The notes beneath the pieces were generated by a model. It had not been told where the DNA came from. It made no database searches and saw only the letters and a program-made list of their open reading frames with translations. The translations under genes were made by a program, and so were the position numbers. 64,000 bases of DNA from contig OZ017798.1 in the NCBI GenBank assembly GCA_963969395.1, positions 22,002,173-22,066,172 of the forward strand. The letters run 5' to 3'. Within the stretch, counting starts at the first letter, position 1, and each line of letters begins with the position of its first letter. The DNA comes from Pseudoscleropodium purum (Eukaryota; Streptophyta; Bryopsida; Hypnales; Brachytheciaceae). Shown here one piece after another: positions 33,559 to 45,024 of this stretch.

Positions 33559-36500
33559 TTGAACATGGTAGGGTGTCAAAATTCCAATCGTCGCCGACAA
33601 GGTGATACCATTTGTATTTCTGAAGATGGACGCACTCTACGCCACATACCGCTGGGTGATATCATTCTACACACTGAATTGAGAGTTGCAACAGAAAAGA
33701 ACATCCGATCATTCCGGTGCCCTTGTAGAGATTGCAAGGGTGGATACCAGAAAAGCATTCAAGTCATACGTCGTCACCACGCAGAAGCTAGTCGTGACCC
33801 ATTTCTTGATAGGTCATTATTGGGTGGAGACCCCCCCGAGGGCTATCCACCTCAAGGAATGTGGGTTGAAGATATTGCTTACGATGACGACATCATTGAC
33901 AATGCTGCGTACGACGTCGGAGCTGACATACAAGACATGGATTCAGGTGATGTAGATCCACAAGAGGCTGACGTGGATGTGAACCGTCCTCTAGATGAGT
34001 TTCACGAGGTCCACCGGCAAGTGATGGAGGCCTTGGGTAGAGGAGATGCACTACATGGAGAGGCTGAGGCTGGAATGGAATTCGCAGAGGAAGATGATGG
34101 TGTTGGCGACAATATAGACGGGCTGGAAGATCTCTACAGACAAGCTACTACACCAGTGTACCCGAACTCAGAAGCAAGTGTAGTATCAGCCACAATCATT
34201 ATCATGAACATGTGCACGGTGTTTTGTGTGAGCAATAAGTTCACAGATGAATTGTTTCGATTTCTATCTTCGGACTTACTACCAGAAGGCAATAAGCTGC
34301 CCCGTACCCATTATGAAGCGCGGAGGAGCATTCGCAAGCTAGGTCTCCACTACAACAACGTGCATGCTTGTCCAAATGGATGCATTCTTTTTGAAGATGA
34401 GCACTCCACGCTTGATAGTTGTCCAAAGTGTAGGAGCTCACGCTGGATGGATGGGACGAATAGTATTCCCTCGAAGGTCATTCGACATTTTTCCCTCATT
34501 CCTCGTTTGAAGAAGATGTGGAGGTCATCAGAGATTGCGTGCATGTTGACAGGCTACACCAAGCATGTCAGCAATGATGGCATCATGCGTTCCGTGGTGG
34601 ACAGCCCTGCGTGGAAGCATGTTGATAACAACATCGCATTCGGCAACTTTGGTATTGAACCTCGGAACATGCGACTTGCTATTGCTTTAGATGGTGTGAA
34701 TCCATTCAAGCTTAACAACACAAATTGGTCTACTTGGCCTATCCTGATTTTGATATACAACTTTGAGCCCTGGTTTGTCACCAAGAAATTTTTCATTTCT
34801 TTATGCATACTTGTCTCGGGAAAGCACTCACCAACATCCAAAGGCATTGGTGTCTTCATACGTCCATTGGTGAAAGAGTTGTTGCAATTGTGGCATGGTG
34901 TTTCAGCCCTTGATTTCTCTAAACCAGAAGGCAACCGTACTTTCACCTTACGTGCTTTGGTCATGTGGACAATCTCTGATTTTTCGGCATTTGGGCTCAT
35001 TTCTGGTTTATGTTGTAAGGGGTATAAGGGTTGCCCTTCTTGCGGCAAAGACACAGATGCCAGGATGGCTAGGATGGGTGACGTTCTTCCTAATTGGAGA
35101 ACAAAAGGTTCGAAGATAGTATATGGTGGCATTCGTCGTTACTTACCTAGACATCATCCGTATCGGCGCAATAGGAGATTCAATGGCTAGGAGGAGCATC
35201 GTGAGAGGCCACAACCGCAAACATCCAAAGACATCATCCGGTATGCTGCGTGGCGGGAATCGTACTTGGACCTAGGAGGAAAAGAAAATGGGCCTGATGA
35301 CCCAGTCCACCTCACGAGAGTGAAGCACCTCTGTGCACTTTATGAGCTTCCATATTGGGAGGTCAGTCTATTGTTTCCATGCATGCTTCTCAGCTCTGTA
35401 CTGCAGTCCCATTCTATAATGTGTTGCACGCGACATCTATGAAGACACAAATGGTTTCCCTGTCCCTTTTGACATCGTAGATGATGTCAAAAGTGACATT
35501 CATGCTGACGTGGTGAGGCTATACACGTACTTGTGAAGAATGTCTAGGAAGGTTCAAACTGAGGCATAGTGTTGTTCCTTGAGGAAGGCAAAAGAAAAGA
35601 AATTTTTCGGTTCTTACTAACTTTGTCTATGTGATGTTGGCAGCATTTGTTGGAGCCTTTTATCTTGGATGCTATGCATTGTGAGAAAAATTTCTGCGAA
35701 AACATATTGAAGACACTATTTGCCATGAAGGATAGTGCCGGTAGTCGATTGGACGTTGAGCAATTGGGCATTCGGGAAGAATTATGGTTGCAACCTCCGC
35801 GACGACAGAACAACGAGTACTACATGCCACATGCGCCTTTCATATTAACGGCAAGTGAGCGTAGAGAGTTTGTTGCTATAGTGTCCGCAATTTGGACCCC
35901 CACAAACTATGTTGGGAGCATTCACAAGCGCTTAGTCGATGGAAAGCTACAATACATGAAGACGCATGATTATCATGTGCTCATGCAACAGGTACTCAAT
36001 AGACTTCCATTTTTAGTGAATTACACTCTTAAAGTGTCACACGTTCGAACCATGTGGGGATAAGAGGATGTTCTCAAACGTTGCTTGAATGTTACAAGTA
36101 TCATGGCCATGTTGCTTGTCACGACCACAGTATGTACAATCATAGGAAGGTGCGTCGTATGATGGGCCATTGCATGTTATCCTAAACCTATGCACGTTTT
36201 GCTTGTTTGAGTGTATGTCCAATAAAACACAGTAGTACACAGCATCTATTGTGGGACTTTGTTGATTCCAGTAGCCAATGGTACACTGCACCGGCTTTGA
36301 AGTAATTTCTTGGTTTTTTAATTATCTCTTGTGCAGATCCTCCCCGTTGCAGTTCGCAACGTACTGGACGAGCAAGTGCGGTTACCTATAATTAAAATGA
36401 GTAGGGTTTTCCAAAGACTATGTGCAAAGGAGGTACGACTTGCAGACAAGGATGACATGATGCGTGATGTAGTCATGGCAACATGTGAGTTTGAGAAAGA

Positions 36501-38071
36501 ATTTCCAACAACCTTCCTCAACATCATGTCGCATCTCCCCTTGCATCTAGTAGAGCAATTATTCAAATGCAGGCCCGTGCATTGCCGCTAGATGTACCCA
36601 ATAGAGCGATACATGAAAACGTTGAAGGACTATGTACGGACCTTTGCACATCCAGAGGGTAGCATTGCTGAAGGATACCGAATGGAAGAGACGCTTGGAT
36701 TTTGCACAGAGTACATGCATCAATACAAAGGAACAACTCAACGTGTTTGGGACGCCATGGAGGAGCCCATCATGAATGATGAAATTCTTCGGAGCAACTC
36801 TAAACGAAGAAGAAAGATGTCTAATGAGTTCTGCAACTACGCTCATGCCTTTGTCTTGGACAATGCAACTTGCTTAGACGAGTGGCGACAGTGAGTACTC
36901 TTGTACAGTCATTTCAATTCAGGTTCATGCACTTAGCCTGATTTTGTGTTGCTGGTTTCTTTGTTTCTTGCCACGGAGGACACTTTTGAGAACATCATAG
37001 GACAGGTGGACTGTGACATCACGCGCAACCCACTTTCCTGGCGGTCGTGAAGGTGTCTGTCACAGTTGACGTCATCTGCGACATAGAGATGTTGCAGTGG
37101 ACATCAGAGACGACAAAGTCTAGGCTCAGAAGTGACCGGTAGCCCAGCGTATAGCTTGTAGTGTAATTGTCATGTCAATTTGCATTGTAATAGTTGTCTA
37201 ACTATGTGTGCTTGGAATGTCTTGTAGGCAATATCTAACAACGAGAGGACAACGGTGGGAAGAGAGGGAGGCCTTTCGCAGACAATTCCGCCGTCGACAA
37301 CCTTCAGTGTCCGTACGCTATCCCAGCAATCTTCTAGACTTACCTCCTTTTCCGACATGGTTGAGTACCCAAGTGCAAGTACTACGAGATGGTGGTGAGC
37401 ATGTCGAAGCCGATGTTGTAGAGTATACACAACCGCCACAGCGATATGCCATCTCACATCGCCAAATGTATACCTTCGGCATGCACTTGCGTGTTCATAG
37501 TGCGGAAGGGGCCTGTGTCATTTGCGATTCAAGAATTGCAGCCTCATTTATAGAGCAACTTGGGTGGGGGCTTCACAATGGGCGCCCGATAGAAAGAACC
37601 AAAGAATACGTGGGATACCTTCAAGAGATCTTAGAGTTGGACTATAGAAATCATTGCACCATGGTCCTTGTTTGCGATTGGGTTCGCGGTACAGAAGATC
37701 TTCGATGCCTTAACATTCGAAGAGACCAATATGGATTCACCATCTTGAACTTCAACCGCATGGATGGAAAAGTCCATTCCGACTCATTTGCCTTTCCTTT
37801 ACATTGCCAACAAGTTTTCTTTTCCGATGACACAAAAAGGCCAGGGTGGAAGGTTGTGTGTCGCACAGATATTCGGGGTAGACGTGGGGAGCTGCAAGTG
37901 AATCAATCTGTGCCTACCATGACTAATGTAGGGAATGACAATGACTTTGCTGGGTTGCAAGCGCAAATGTTGGAAGTGGAGCCCGAGAGAGAAGCCGCAG
38001 TAGCAGATGGTATACACATCCCAGCAGCAGTGGAGTCTTCAACCGAGGATGACACTACTATAGAACAGTAG
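33559..38071 (+). pseudogene. CACTA tnp2 transposase, four exons, two in-frame stops
   Basis: Exons are 33559-35361, 35644-35991, 36337-36890 and 37228-38071, with GT donors and AG acceptors at every junction and reading frame kept across all three introns. Exon 1 has the Cys-rich N-terminal module (CPCRDCKGG, H near 70), then the tnp2 core (CPNGCILFEDEH, CPKC, WSTWPILILIYN, CPSCGKDTDAR). Exon 2 starts at the conserved LDAMHCEKNFCENILKTLF. Exon 3 carries the DUF4218-type MYPIERYMKTLKDYVR segment. Exon 4 carries the DUF4216-type VLVCDWVRG and FPLHCQQVFF segments. Stops are TAG at 35188-35190 and TAG at 36589-36591; the latter sits where the family has Trp (TGG), a G-to-A change. The gene is otherwise complete, so inactivation is recent or the copy is non-autonomous. 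Confidence 0.85.
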
Positions 38072-39790
38072 GGAATGGAAGGCCATTTCCATAGTGAATA
38101 AGTGAATAGAATTACAGTGGCAGTATATGTTTTATATGATGTTGTGTATAACGTCATGTCAGTCACATAGTTGTTGTGGTTTCTGACGTCCTCATGGACG
38201 TTGAAGACAACGTTCTGAGTAATGTGTTAACTAAGGTGACAACAACATCTTTTGAGAAGGCTACTTCTCATATGTGACAAGGATATTCAAAGTGTAATAC
38301 AAAAGTGTGCACCTTGTACTGGGCCCATATCAATAGTGCATGATTCATTCATATACGTACTATTATTAATTATTTCTCAATCATATATGTAGTTATTTAG
38401 TGAGGCTCTTAGGTACATGTAAGTGGAAATCAAGAGTGAATGTAATTTACCAATTCCGTAGTATTAAAAGGAACCTATATTTTGGAATCCCTCCTTCACG
38501 TGGAGAAAGTGATGTTTAGCAAGCATTGGCCATGTTATTGCACAGAATCCTTTTTTGTCATAAGGGGGTGTTAATTTTATCGAGGGAAAAGGCGTAAACG
38601 GTCTTGTCCAAGCACTTTTTGATTATCTAGGGAATAGGTGGCATTTTGTAAATTTCATGTAAGTCAATTAGGGAAGCAAGAGCCAGTATGAGCAATGTTT
38701 CAATTTCAGTCTCTATATTTTTTTTCAACCCTTTTGAGGTTGTAAGTTAATGGTTTTCATTGTTTCCTTTTTTGGGTATGCCAAATCTATTATTGTTATG
38801 AGACCATTGCTATTCCACTGAGAAGGGTCTCCCCTTTTTTATGTCTATATATTTGGTTGAGGTATCTTTACTTATGGTTTTTTTTATGAAACCATATATT
38901 TCCAACAATCCTAAACCAAAGCCTTATTCCGAAGGTGAAGAATCTTGATCATTTGTATGTCAAAAAGTTTTCTACAAAATTGTGGGGGTCTTTTCCAACA
39001 TAGGTACTCTATCATGTATTGTTTTCACAATTACAAGTAGGGAGGGCATGTTTATTCCAATGAATTTTTTTTTGCACTCCCAAATATTGTGGGTGGAATA
39101 TTTCAATTTGGATTGTATTCTTCTACCTACCTATATTTTAAACACTTGGCATATGCCATTTTGATAAGTACATCATCGTTGAGGTTAGAATGAGAGTAAA
39201 GTGCATGAACACTATACAATACCCCCAAACAAGTTAACAATCACTCACTACAATAATTTATGACAATTCAACGTAATATTTGATGCAATTGGCATTTTTC
39301 ATCTTGTATGAGGCACTTTCAATTTTGTAAAGGACACATACATTTTTTCTAGAACAGTATAGTACTCTACAACAATCCGGTTTGCATACAGTCATCTAAT
39401 CTAAAAATAAATGTAGCGGTCACAGTGTTGTACCTATGACAATTGCCCATTTATTTAAATTTTGATTATCCCCCCAATTTGGGATATCATAAGTACATTG
39501 AGACAATGTAGTTAATTAATTGAAAAGGATACATTCTTTTCACTATGTAGTTTTCGTGGAGGAATTGGATGATTGATTGAGCCATTTCCCTTTTCAATTG
39601 AACAGTATGCATACATTCTAAAACCTAAACATTGTACTAGAAGTATATATGTGGAAGTTGTCATTGTTTCTAATCCCTAATTTTCAAGGTTACAAGGTAG
39701 AATATTATTGGTTGGGTCGATTAACCCTAGCTTTGTTAATCCTATACATTTTGGATCATGAAAAGTATATATAAATGAATGGCCGAAAAT
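38072..39790. other. CACTA-1, 3' of tnp2, no gene
   Basis: AT-rich sequence with GACGTCC/TGACGTC motifs up to about 38,200. It holds no ORF with family resemblance. Confidence 0.4.
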
Positions 39791-39799
39791 CATTGCCTA

Positions 39800-40210
39800 A
39801 ACCATGTCCCAATCGCTCCCCAATTTTTTGGGCCATCTCTTGAATTTATTATTGCCTCCGTGGTACTCCCAATTAATTACTCCCCATTTTGCATTTAGTC
39901 CCCCCCCCAACGGCCCAACCCAACCCAATGGAATAAACTCGTTAGTGGGACCTCCTATCACTCCACACTTCATTTTCCAAACTCGAAGAGTCCAATGTTC
40001 AATGGAATAAATTGACTCTAAAGACTACAAGTGACTTCCCATTTTTTTGGGTCCAATTAAATTGCACCCAAGCCCCCAACCCAATGGAATAATGTCACTG
40101 TGATCCCAGTACTTCCAGTGACTCTCCAATTTTTTTCCCAACTCATGATCCCAAACCCAATGGTGTAACTTCACTTTTGTGACTCCATCCCAATCACTCC
40201 CCATTTCTTT
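39800..40210 (+). repeat. Imperfect tandem repeats (CCCCAATTTTTTGGG / CCCAATGGAATAA type)
   Basis: Recurring blocks of ACTCCCCATTTTTTTGGG-like sequence followed by CCCAACCCAATGGAATAA-like sequence at about 39,920, 39,995, 40,080 and 40,150. The periods are irregular. It lies in the right part of CACTA-1. Confidence 0.45.
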
Positions 40211-40500
40211 TTCCTCTCTTTAATTTTTTTGGGTCTAAAATAATTAATGACATGCATCCTTTTTATTTTGGCCTAGCGTAGACTTGTATCCTAAAAACAC
40301 ACTTGTTAAATAATAAAATGTGCCCATATATGTGATTTTCATTGTACCCTACATTCATGACTTCACATCCACCTAAAAAGTCTCATGTGGAGACCCTCAA
40401 GCTCTTGCTAGCTTGTACTCAGGTTTTTTCATCTAGGGCAGCGCCCCCCCCTGATCGCTTTGTGGCAGCAGTGCATCTGCCCGCAATGAAACAGACAGCA

Positions 40501-40748
40501 GTGGTTGACGTGGCGAATTCGTGTTTTTCATGACGTCAAAAAAAACGGGGTCCGTTTTTTTTGACGTTGTAAAGAACCCCCCTGTTCGACAGGACATCCA
40601 CATATTTCTTGTTATCCACGACTGCGTTTCCGATGACATCAAAAAAAATCGACCCTCCTGCGCGTGTTTTCCAAAAAACGCAGTGACATAAAAAAAAACA
40701 GGCCACGTTACAGTGAAACGCGTACAAAAACGCGGGTTTCTTATAGTG
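40501..40748. promoter_or_regulatory. CACTA-1 right subterminal region with a 16-bp hairpin
   Basis: A perfect inverted repeat, ACGTCAAAAAAAACGG at 40533-40548 and its complement at 40552-40567, is separated by 3 bases. Further TGACRTMAAAAAAA motifs follow near 40,635 and 40,683. The terminus is at 40748. The motif agrees with the left subterminal TGACGT repeats. Confidence 0.6.
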
Positions 40749-42405
40749 ATACCTTTTGATTTGTAAGGATGATCTTTAGATAGCCATCGACGAGTTCCAC
40801 TACAAGTTTGCTTGGACAATTCAATAGAATGCTCAGCACCAAGGTCTTCACCACACCATGGACACACTGCATACCCTTGATGACAAAATCCTCCAACTGT
40901 GCCATACCCCGGGAAGTCATGTATAATCCATAGCAACATGGCACGCAACTGAAAAGCCTTTTCACTTGCATCCTTAGTGATGTCAAGGGCAAGGATCCTA
41001 GCCCAAAGCTCCAACAACTCTTCTACTAGTGGCTCTAAATATATGTCAAACACGTCACCCGTCACTGACTCCTTCCCCGGAATTAAGAGTGCCAACAAAA
41101 TGAAAAACTTTTTTGTACTCAACCAAGGGGATAAGTTGTAGTTCAATAGCAACACTAGTCATGTTGACCATGATGTCCTATTTTGCTTGTAAGGGTTCAC
41201 TCCATCTGCTGCTAAGGCAAAGTGAACATTCCTAGGATCTTGGGCAAAGGAGGGATCCACATTTTCCTCGAAATGCTTCCAAGCTTTGGAGTCACAGGGA
41301 TGCCTGAAGAGGCCGTCACCTCCGTCACAGTTGCTCCAATTCTCTATATGCCAAACCAAGAGCTACGAGATTTTTGGACTTATGAACATGCGCTGCAGTC
41401 TAGGAATGATGGAAAAGTACCGCAACACCTTCACTAGAAAACAACGTCGGTCCTTGTCCCGGTATCTGCCACCGCCACACTTAGGGCATCGTAGGTCTTG
41501 CTTATAGGGCCTACGAAAAAGCACACAGCCTCGTTCACATGCATGGATGGTATTGTACGTCAAACCCAGTTTCCTTGTCAAGGCCTGCGTGATGTAGTAA
41601 TTTTGAGGCAAGTTATTGTTCCTTGATAGGAGATGAGAATGCAAAATGCTAAACAATTTGTTGGCACAGTGGTTGCTTACACCTTGTACAGTGCACAAAT
41701 TCATCAACAAGACCGTCGCTGTGAGCTTGCTCAAAGCAACTTCATCGTATAGAGGCTCTAGGCACCCTTGCAACGCCCTGGCATCAAAGCTTTCGTCACT
41801 ATGAACTCCATTAGTGCTTGTAGCTGGAGGGCGATGGTCGTCACTGTCTAGTCCGTCAGTCCCTTCGGAGGAAGGAAGATGCTCGTCATGACATTCTTCA
41901 GCCTTTGCAACATCACCGCGGAACACCTCCATGCACTCCTTGTGGATAGAGTCCGCCGTTGAAAAGGCATTCCTCACTTCCTCTTGAATTTTTTCAACCA
42001 AAAATGTTGGAGTGTCCACTAGATGCAATGCCTGATTTAGCATGCCTATTGTGTCAACATCAACATCTAGGGCGTCCATGCCTTCTAATGCCTCTCTATG
42101 TGGTCTCCAAAATTCTTGCTCCCACTCCTCACCAAAGGAATCCCTTGTGCCTGGGCCTCTCCAAATGCAGCAATTCGAATGCCTTCCATGACGTATAAGG
42201 TGAGCCTGAACGTTCTTCAGGAGAAGTCTCTTATGACCTTTGCACTTCGTGCAAGGACAATGCAGCTTCTTCACATTGTACTCTCTAGCTCGTTGTAACT
42301 CCCTCAACCAAAGGCGCTCATCTCTAAGTCTCTATTTGCCACTGTTGGGCAATGGAAGCCTAGTAGGAATCATCTTCACCGGTTTGGCAAATTTATTACC
42401 ATGTC
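40749..42405 (-). pseudogene. CACTA-2 tnp2 transposase, truncated and with stops
   Basis: The open pieces 42307-41363, 41359-41159 and 41155-40749 are in one frame. Conserved tnp2 landmarks are CPCTKCKGH, the acidic linker, CERGCVLFRR, CPKC, HFALAADGVNPYK, LLLNYNLSPW, CPWCGEDLG and KDHPYKSKG. The stops at 41365-41363 and 41161-41159 are nonsense; the second stands where the family has Trp. Further upstream coding sequence with another stop reaches about 42405. The 3' half (MH-EKN, DUF4218 and DUF4216 parts) is absent because the CACTA-1 terminus abuts at 40748. Confidence 0.8.
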
Positions 42406-43700
42406 ATGCAGAGAGCTGAAAGTAGGAGGGTAATGGATTGGAACCTGTGAAGGGACGGCCATAGGTGGACTTATTTAGCCTCCATCAACGATACCTTCTA
42501 TTTTCGAAAAATGTGAGTCACAGTGCTACTTTTAGCATTGACTAGCGTCTCTAGTAACTCTTGAATGACTCCACTAGTCACTACATAGTCGAAAAACTAC
42601 ACAAGTAAATGATTGGCATATGTCTACTAAATGTTGATTACTACTGTCAAAATCTTCAATTTAATGACAAGCCGCTGGTAATCGACGACACTCATCACGA
42701 GAGAGCCTTACATCACTTCCGCTCGTCAAGTTCTCCTGCTATCTTGACGATAGTTCATTTCTTCCTTCCAATTTCGCGACTCCCATACCGGCTCACTCTC
42801 TCTCTCTCTACTACGATTACTAAGGTGGAGGAGCTTCTACCCTTAAACTAGGACGACAGTGAAGCGGCGGACTAGGTGATTGCGCAACTTAACGAGAGAT
42901 CAGGGTTCATCGTGAACCCAAGTGTGACGGGAGAATGTTTAGAAGACTTATACCACACAATAGAAGCGTCGTCAAATAGTCTACCGCCTGAGAAGGGAAT
43001 TTATGAAATGTTGCGTGACGAGAACATCATCCGGGTGCAATAGATGGCTGCTCCAACCTTGGCAACAAGAGCGGAGCTGTAAGTTTCCGACCCCTTCCCC
43101 TCAACAAAACTCTCTCAATTTCTTTAAGCCAGTACACATACAACCCTTGACGACGAAGCTCTTGCTGCAAGCATTGTAATTTGAGCTCCATGGATTTGCC
43201 ATGTTGATGTACTTATATATGGAAAAGTTCATAGTTTGTAGAGGACTCCTAAGTATGAGCAAAAGTACCGTTGTCGTCTGAACCTGTCCCTTGCACGTTT
43301 TTTGAAGCACAGAGGCGGTGCATTCATACGGTTTCCTACACCCAACGTTGTGTCCCAATGATTCATTTGCCCACAAGTTATAAGTCTATTGTTCATGAGA
43401 ACCTTCAAAGTTGGATTTTATGTCTCTAGACTTGTTGGTGACTCCGTTAGAGTCACATGAAAGTCATTTGTGAGTCCTTAACTAGTTACATTCCAGAAAC
43501 ATTCTTGAAGAAGCCATGTTCTCTACGTGGCCGCCACGTAGGAGCCGCTATGGTCGTCTTCTTTCCTTGAGAATTGTATCCTATGTTTTTGCAAAACCCC
43601 TGTCCAACCCTGCCTTCTTGTCCGGAGTGAGTGCGTGCTAGTGTCATGTGATTTGTCTCGTACTTTGTCAACGTCATTGCTAGTGTTTTCCTACGGCAGC
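42406..43700. promoter_or_regulatory. Intergenic region between the divergent CACTA-2 genes
   Basis: It contains several GACTC/AGTCAT motifs (near 42,570, 43,430 and 43,460) of the kind enriched at the right end of CACTA-2. No gene was recognised; a CT microsatellite lies at about 42,798-42,810. Confidence 0.3.
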
Positions 43701-43777
43701 CGATTTTTCTAGATGTCGGGGCAAGGATAAAGTTAATGCTAAGGCCCAGGGTAGTAAACCGCCTCCCATTTCTGAAA

Positions 43778-45024
43778 AGAGAGGTGACAAAGTTGTGCGG
43801 AGGAGTTTACGGTGGGCAGGCGTTCCAATTAGGAAAGCAAGGGAGGCAGAGGGAGGCAAGCGGAGCCCTCAGATGAGGTCCGCAAAAGACTCATCGTCGA
43901 AGGCGACAAAATATGATGGCGATGCCATTGCAACAGATATGATGCACCTTGCCATTGCTTGTACACATGTTGAGCGGCAATCCGACAAGGAGAAAAAGTC
44001 CGCAAGTAAATGCACATCTCTTATCCTTCCTCTAGGATCGGTTTAGCAGTTTTAGGGTTTTTGTATCATTGAGGGTTTAGTGTTTTGGAGTTCTTCCTCA
44101 AAAATCAAGGGATTCGTCTTCCTATGACGCTTGCATCTTTACTATTGGGTTTAGGATAGTGAATTTGTGAATTGTTTTGAAAAGTAACAGCTTCTTCGGT
44201 AGGATCAGAGGAAGAGCTTATGGACTCTTCTGAAGATGACCTTGAACTGGAGGACAAAGAACCTCTGCTTGACAAGAGGACAAAGAGGAATAAGACAACG
44301 TCGGACCAATGTGTGCCAATGCACATTGCACCACCACCATGTCCTCTTCCAACAATTGAATCTAGCCAACCGAACCTCGCGTGGGTACTAGGGCACTACA
44401 TGCCAGTCCAACTGCAATCCCAAACTGCATGGACCTCAGGACCACCAGTAGTAATCCCAGATGTGTAGGCTGGATAGAATGCACTTGCCCTTGCAGAAGA
44501 CATTGACGATCCCAATGCTCAAAGGAAGCAAAAAGCTCATTACGATTTGGTCAGTCGCCAATGTGCCCTTGCAGGAATGGAAGCCAAATTGAGTGTTTGT
44601 ATTATTAGGCAGCAAAGTGGATACCACATGCGAAGGAAAAACACCTCGGATGAAGCTTTGCGCCACCTGGTCCTGAAATGTCTAGATGTAAGTGTGGTGA
44701 ACTGGTCCAAGTATGAGCCACATACGCTACAAAAGCTCAAAGCCACCTTGGACAACGAGTTTGAATACATGGAGAATCCGCTGAGTATGGTGGGATTTAG
44801 ATTGGCCGTGTCGAGGTACTTAAAGGCAGAAAGATGTCGCCTGAAGAATCAATATTTGAAGGGAATTGACACTCCTCTTCATGTCGACAAACTGGAGTGG
44901 GACCACCTAAAGGACTACTAGAACGTGGACAAGCAAAAAAAAAAGGCGGGGAAGATGGCTATTGCAAAACAGAGTGTGAAGAATCTGTCATTTGTGGGGA
45001 GGAAAGGAAAATCTGGTCGCCCGT
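43778..45024 (+). pseudogene. CACTA-2 second (TnpA / Ptta-type) gene, 5' part
   Basis: A first exon near 43778-44006 (basic, KVVRRSLRWAGVPIRKAREAE, ending at a GTAAAT donor) resembles the start of the CACTA-1 second gene (KRTKVVRFAEPSREAE). A second exon starts after TCGGTAG near 44203 (GSEEELMDSSEDDLELEDK) and stays in one frame to 45024. In-frame TAG codons stand at 44466, 44475 and 44919. The later part (HTLQKLKATLDNEFE, WDHLKDY, then KQSVKNLSFVGRKGKSG) resembles the C-terminal pattern of plant En/Spm-type Ptta transposase proteins. R1 copy 4 interrupts the frame at 45024; the frame resumes at 54915 and ends at a TGA about 30 bases later or is spliced. Confidence 0.5.

Larger units (their letters stand above)
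21347..40748. mobile_element. CACTA-1 element with R1 copies 2 and 3 inside
   Basis: Left terminus CACTATAAGAATCTGGTG at 21347; right terminus, read on minus from 40748, CACTATAAGAAACCCGCG. The 11-bp repeat and the following GTTTTT match. Both subterminal zones carry TGACGT/ACGTCA motifs. Inside are a plus-strand tnp2 gene (33559-38071) and a divergent minus-strand second gene (about 25.7-32.8 kb). Without the two R1 inserts it is about 12.8 kb, a normal size for an autonomous CACTA. The 3-bp flanks differ (GAC left, ATA right), so either one end was rearranged or the two ends come from different copies. Confidence 0.55.

Noticed and set aside
39750..39800. TATATATAAATG-like promoter motif near 39,766
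   Set aside because: No downstream ORF or conserved leader; AT-rich context makes chance likely.
43101..43376. 91-codon minus ORF between the divergent CACTA-2 genes
   Set aside because: No resemblance to transposon or host families and no splice context; likely chance.
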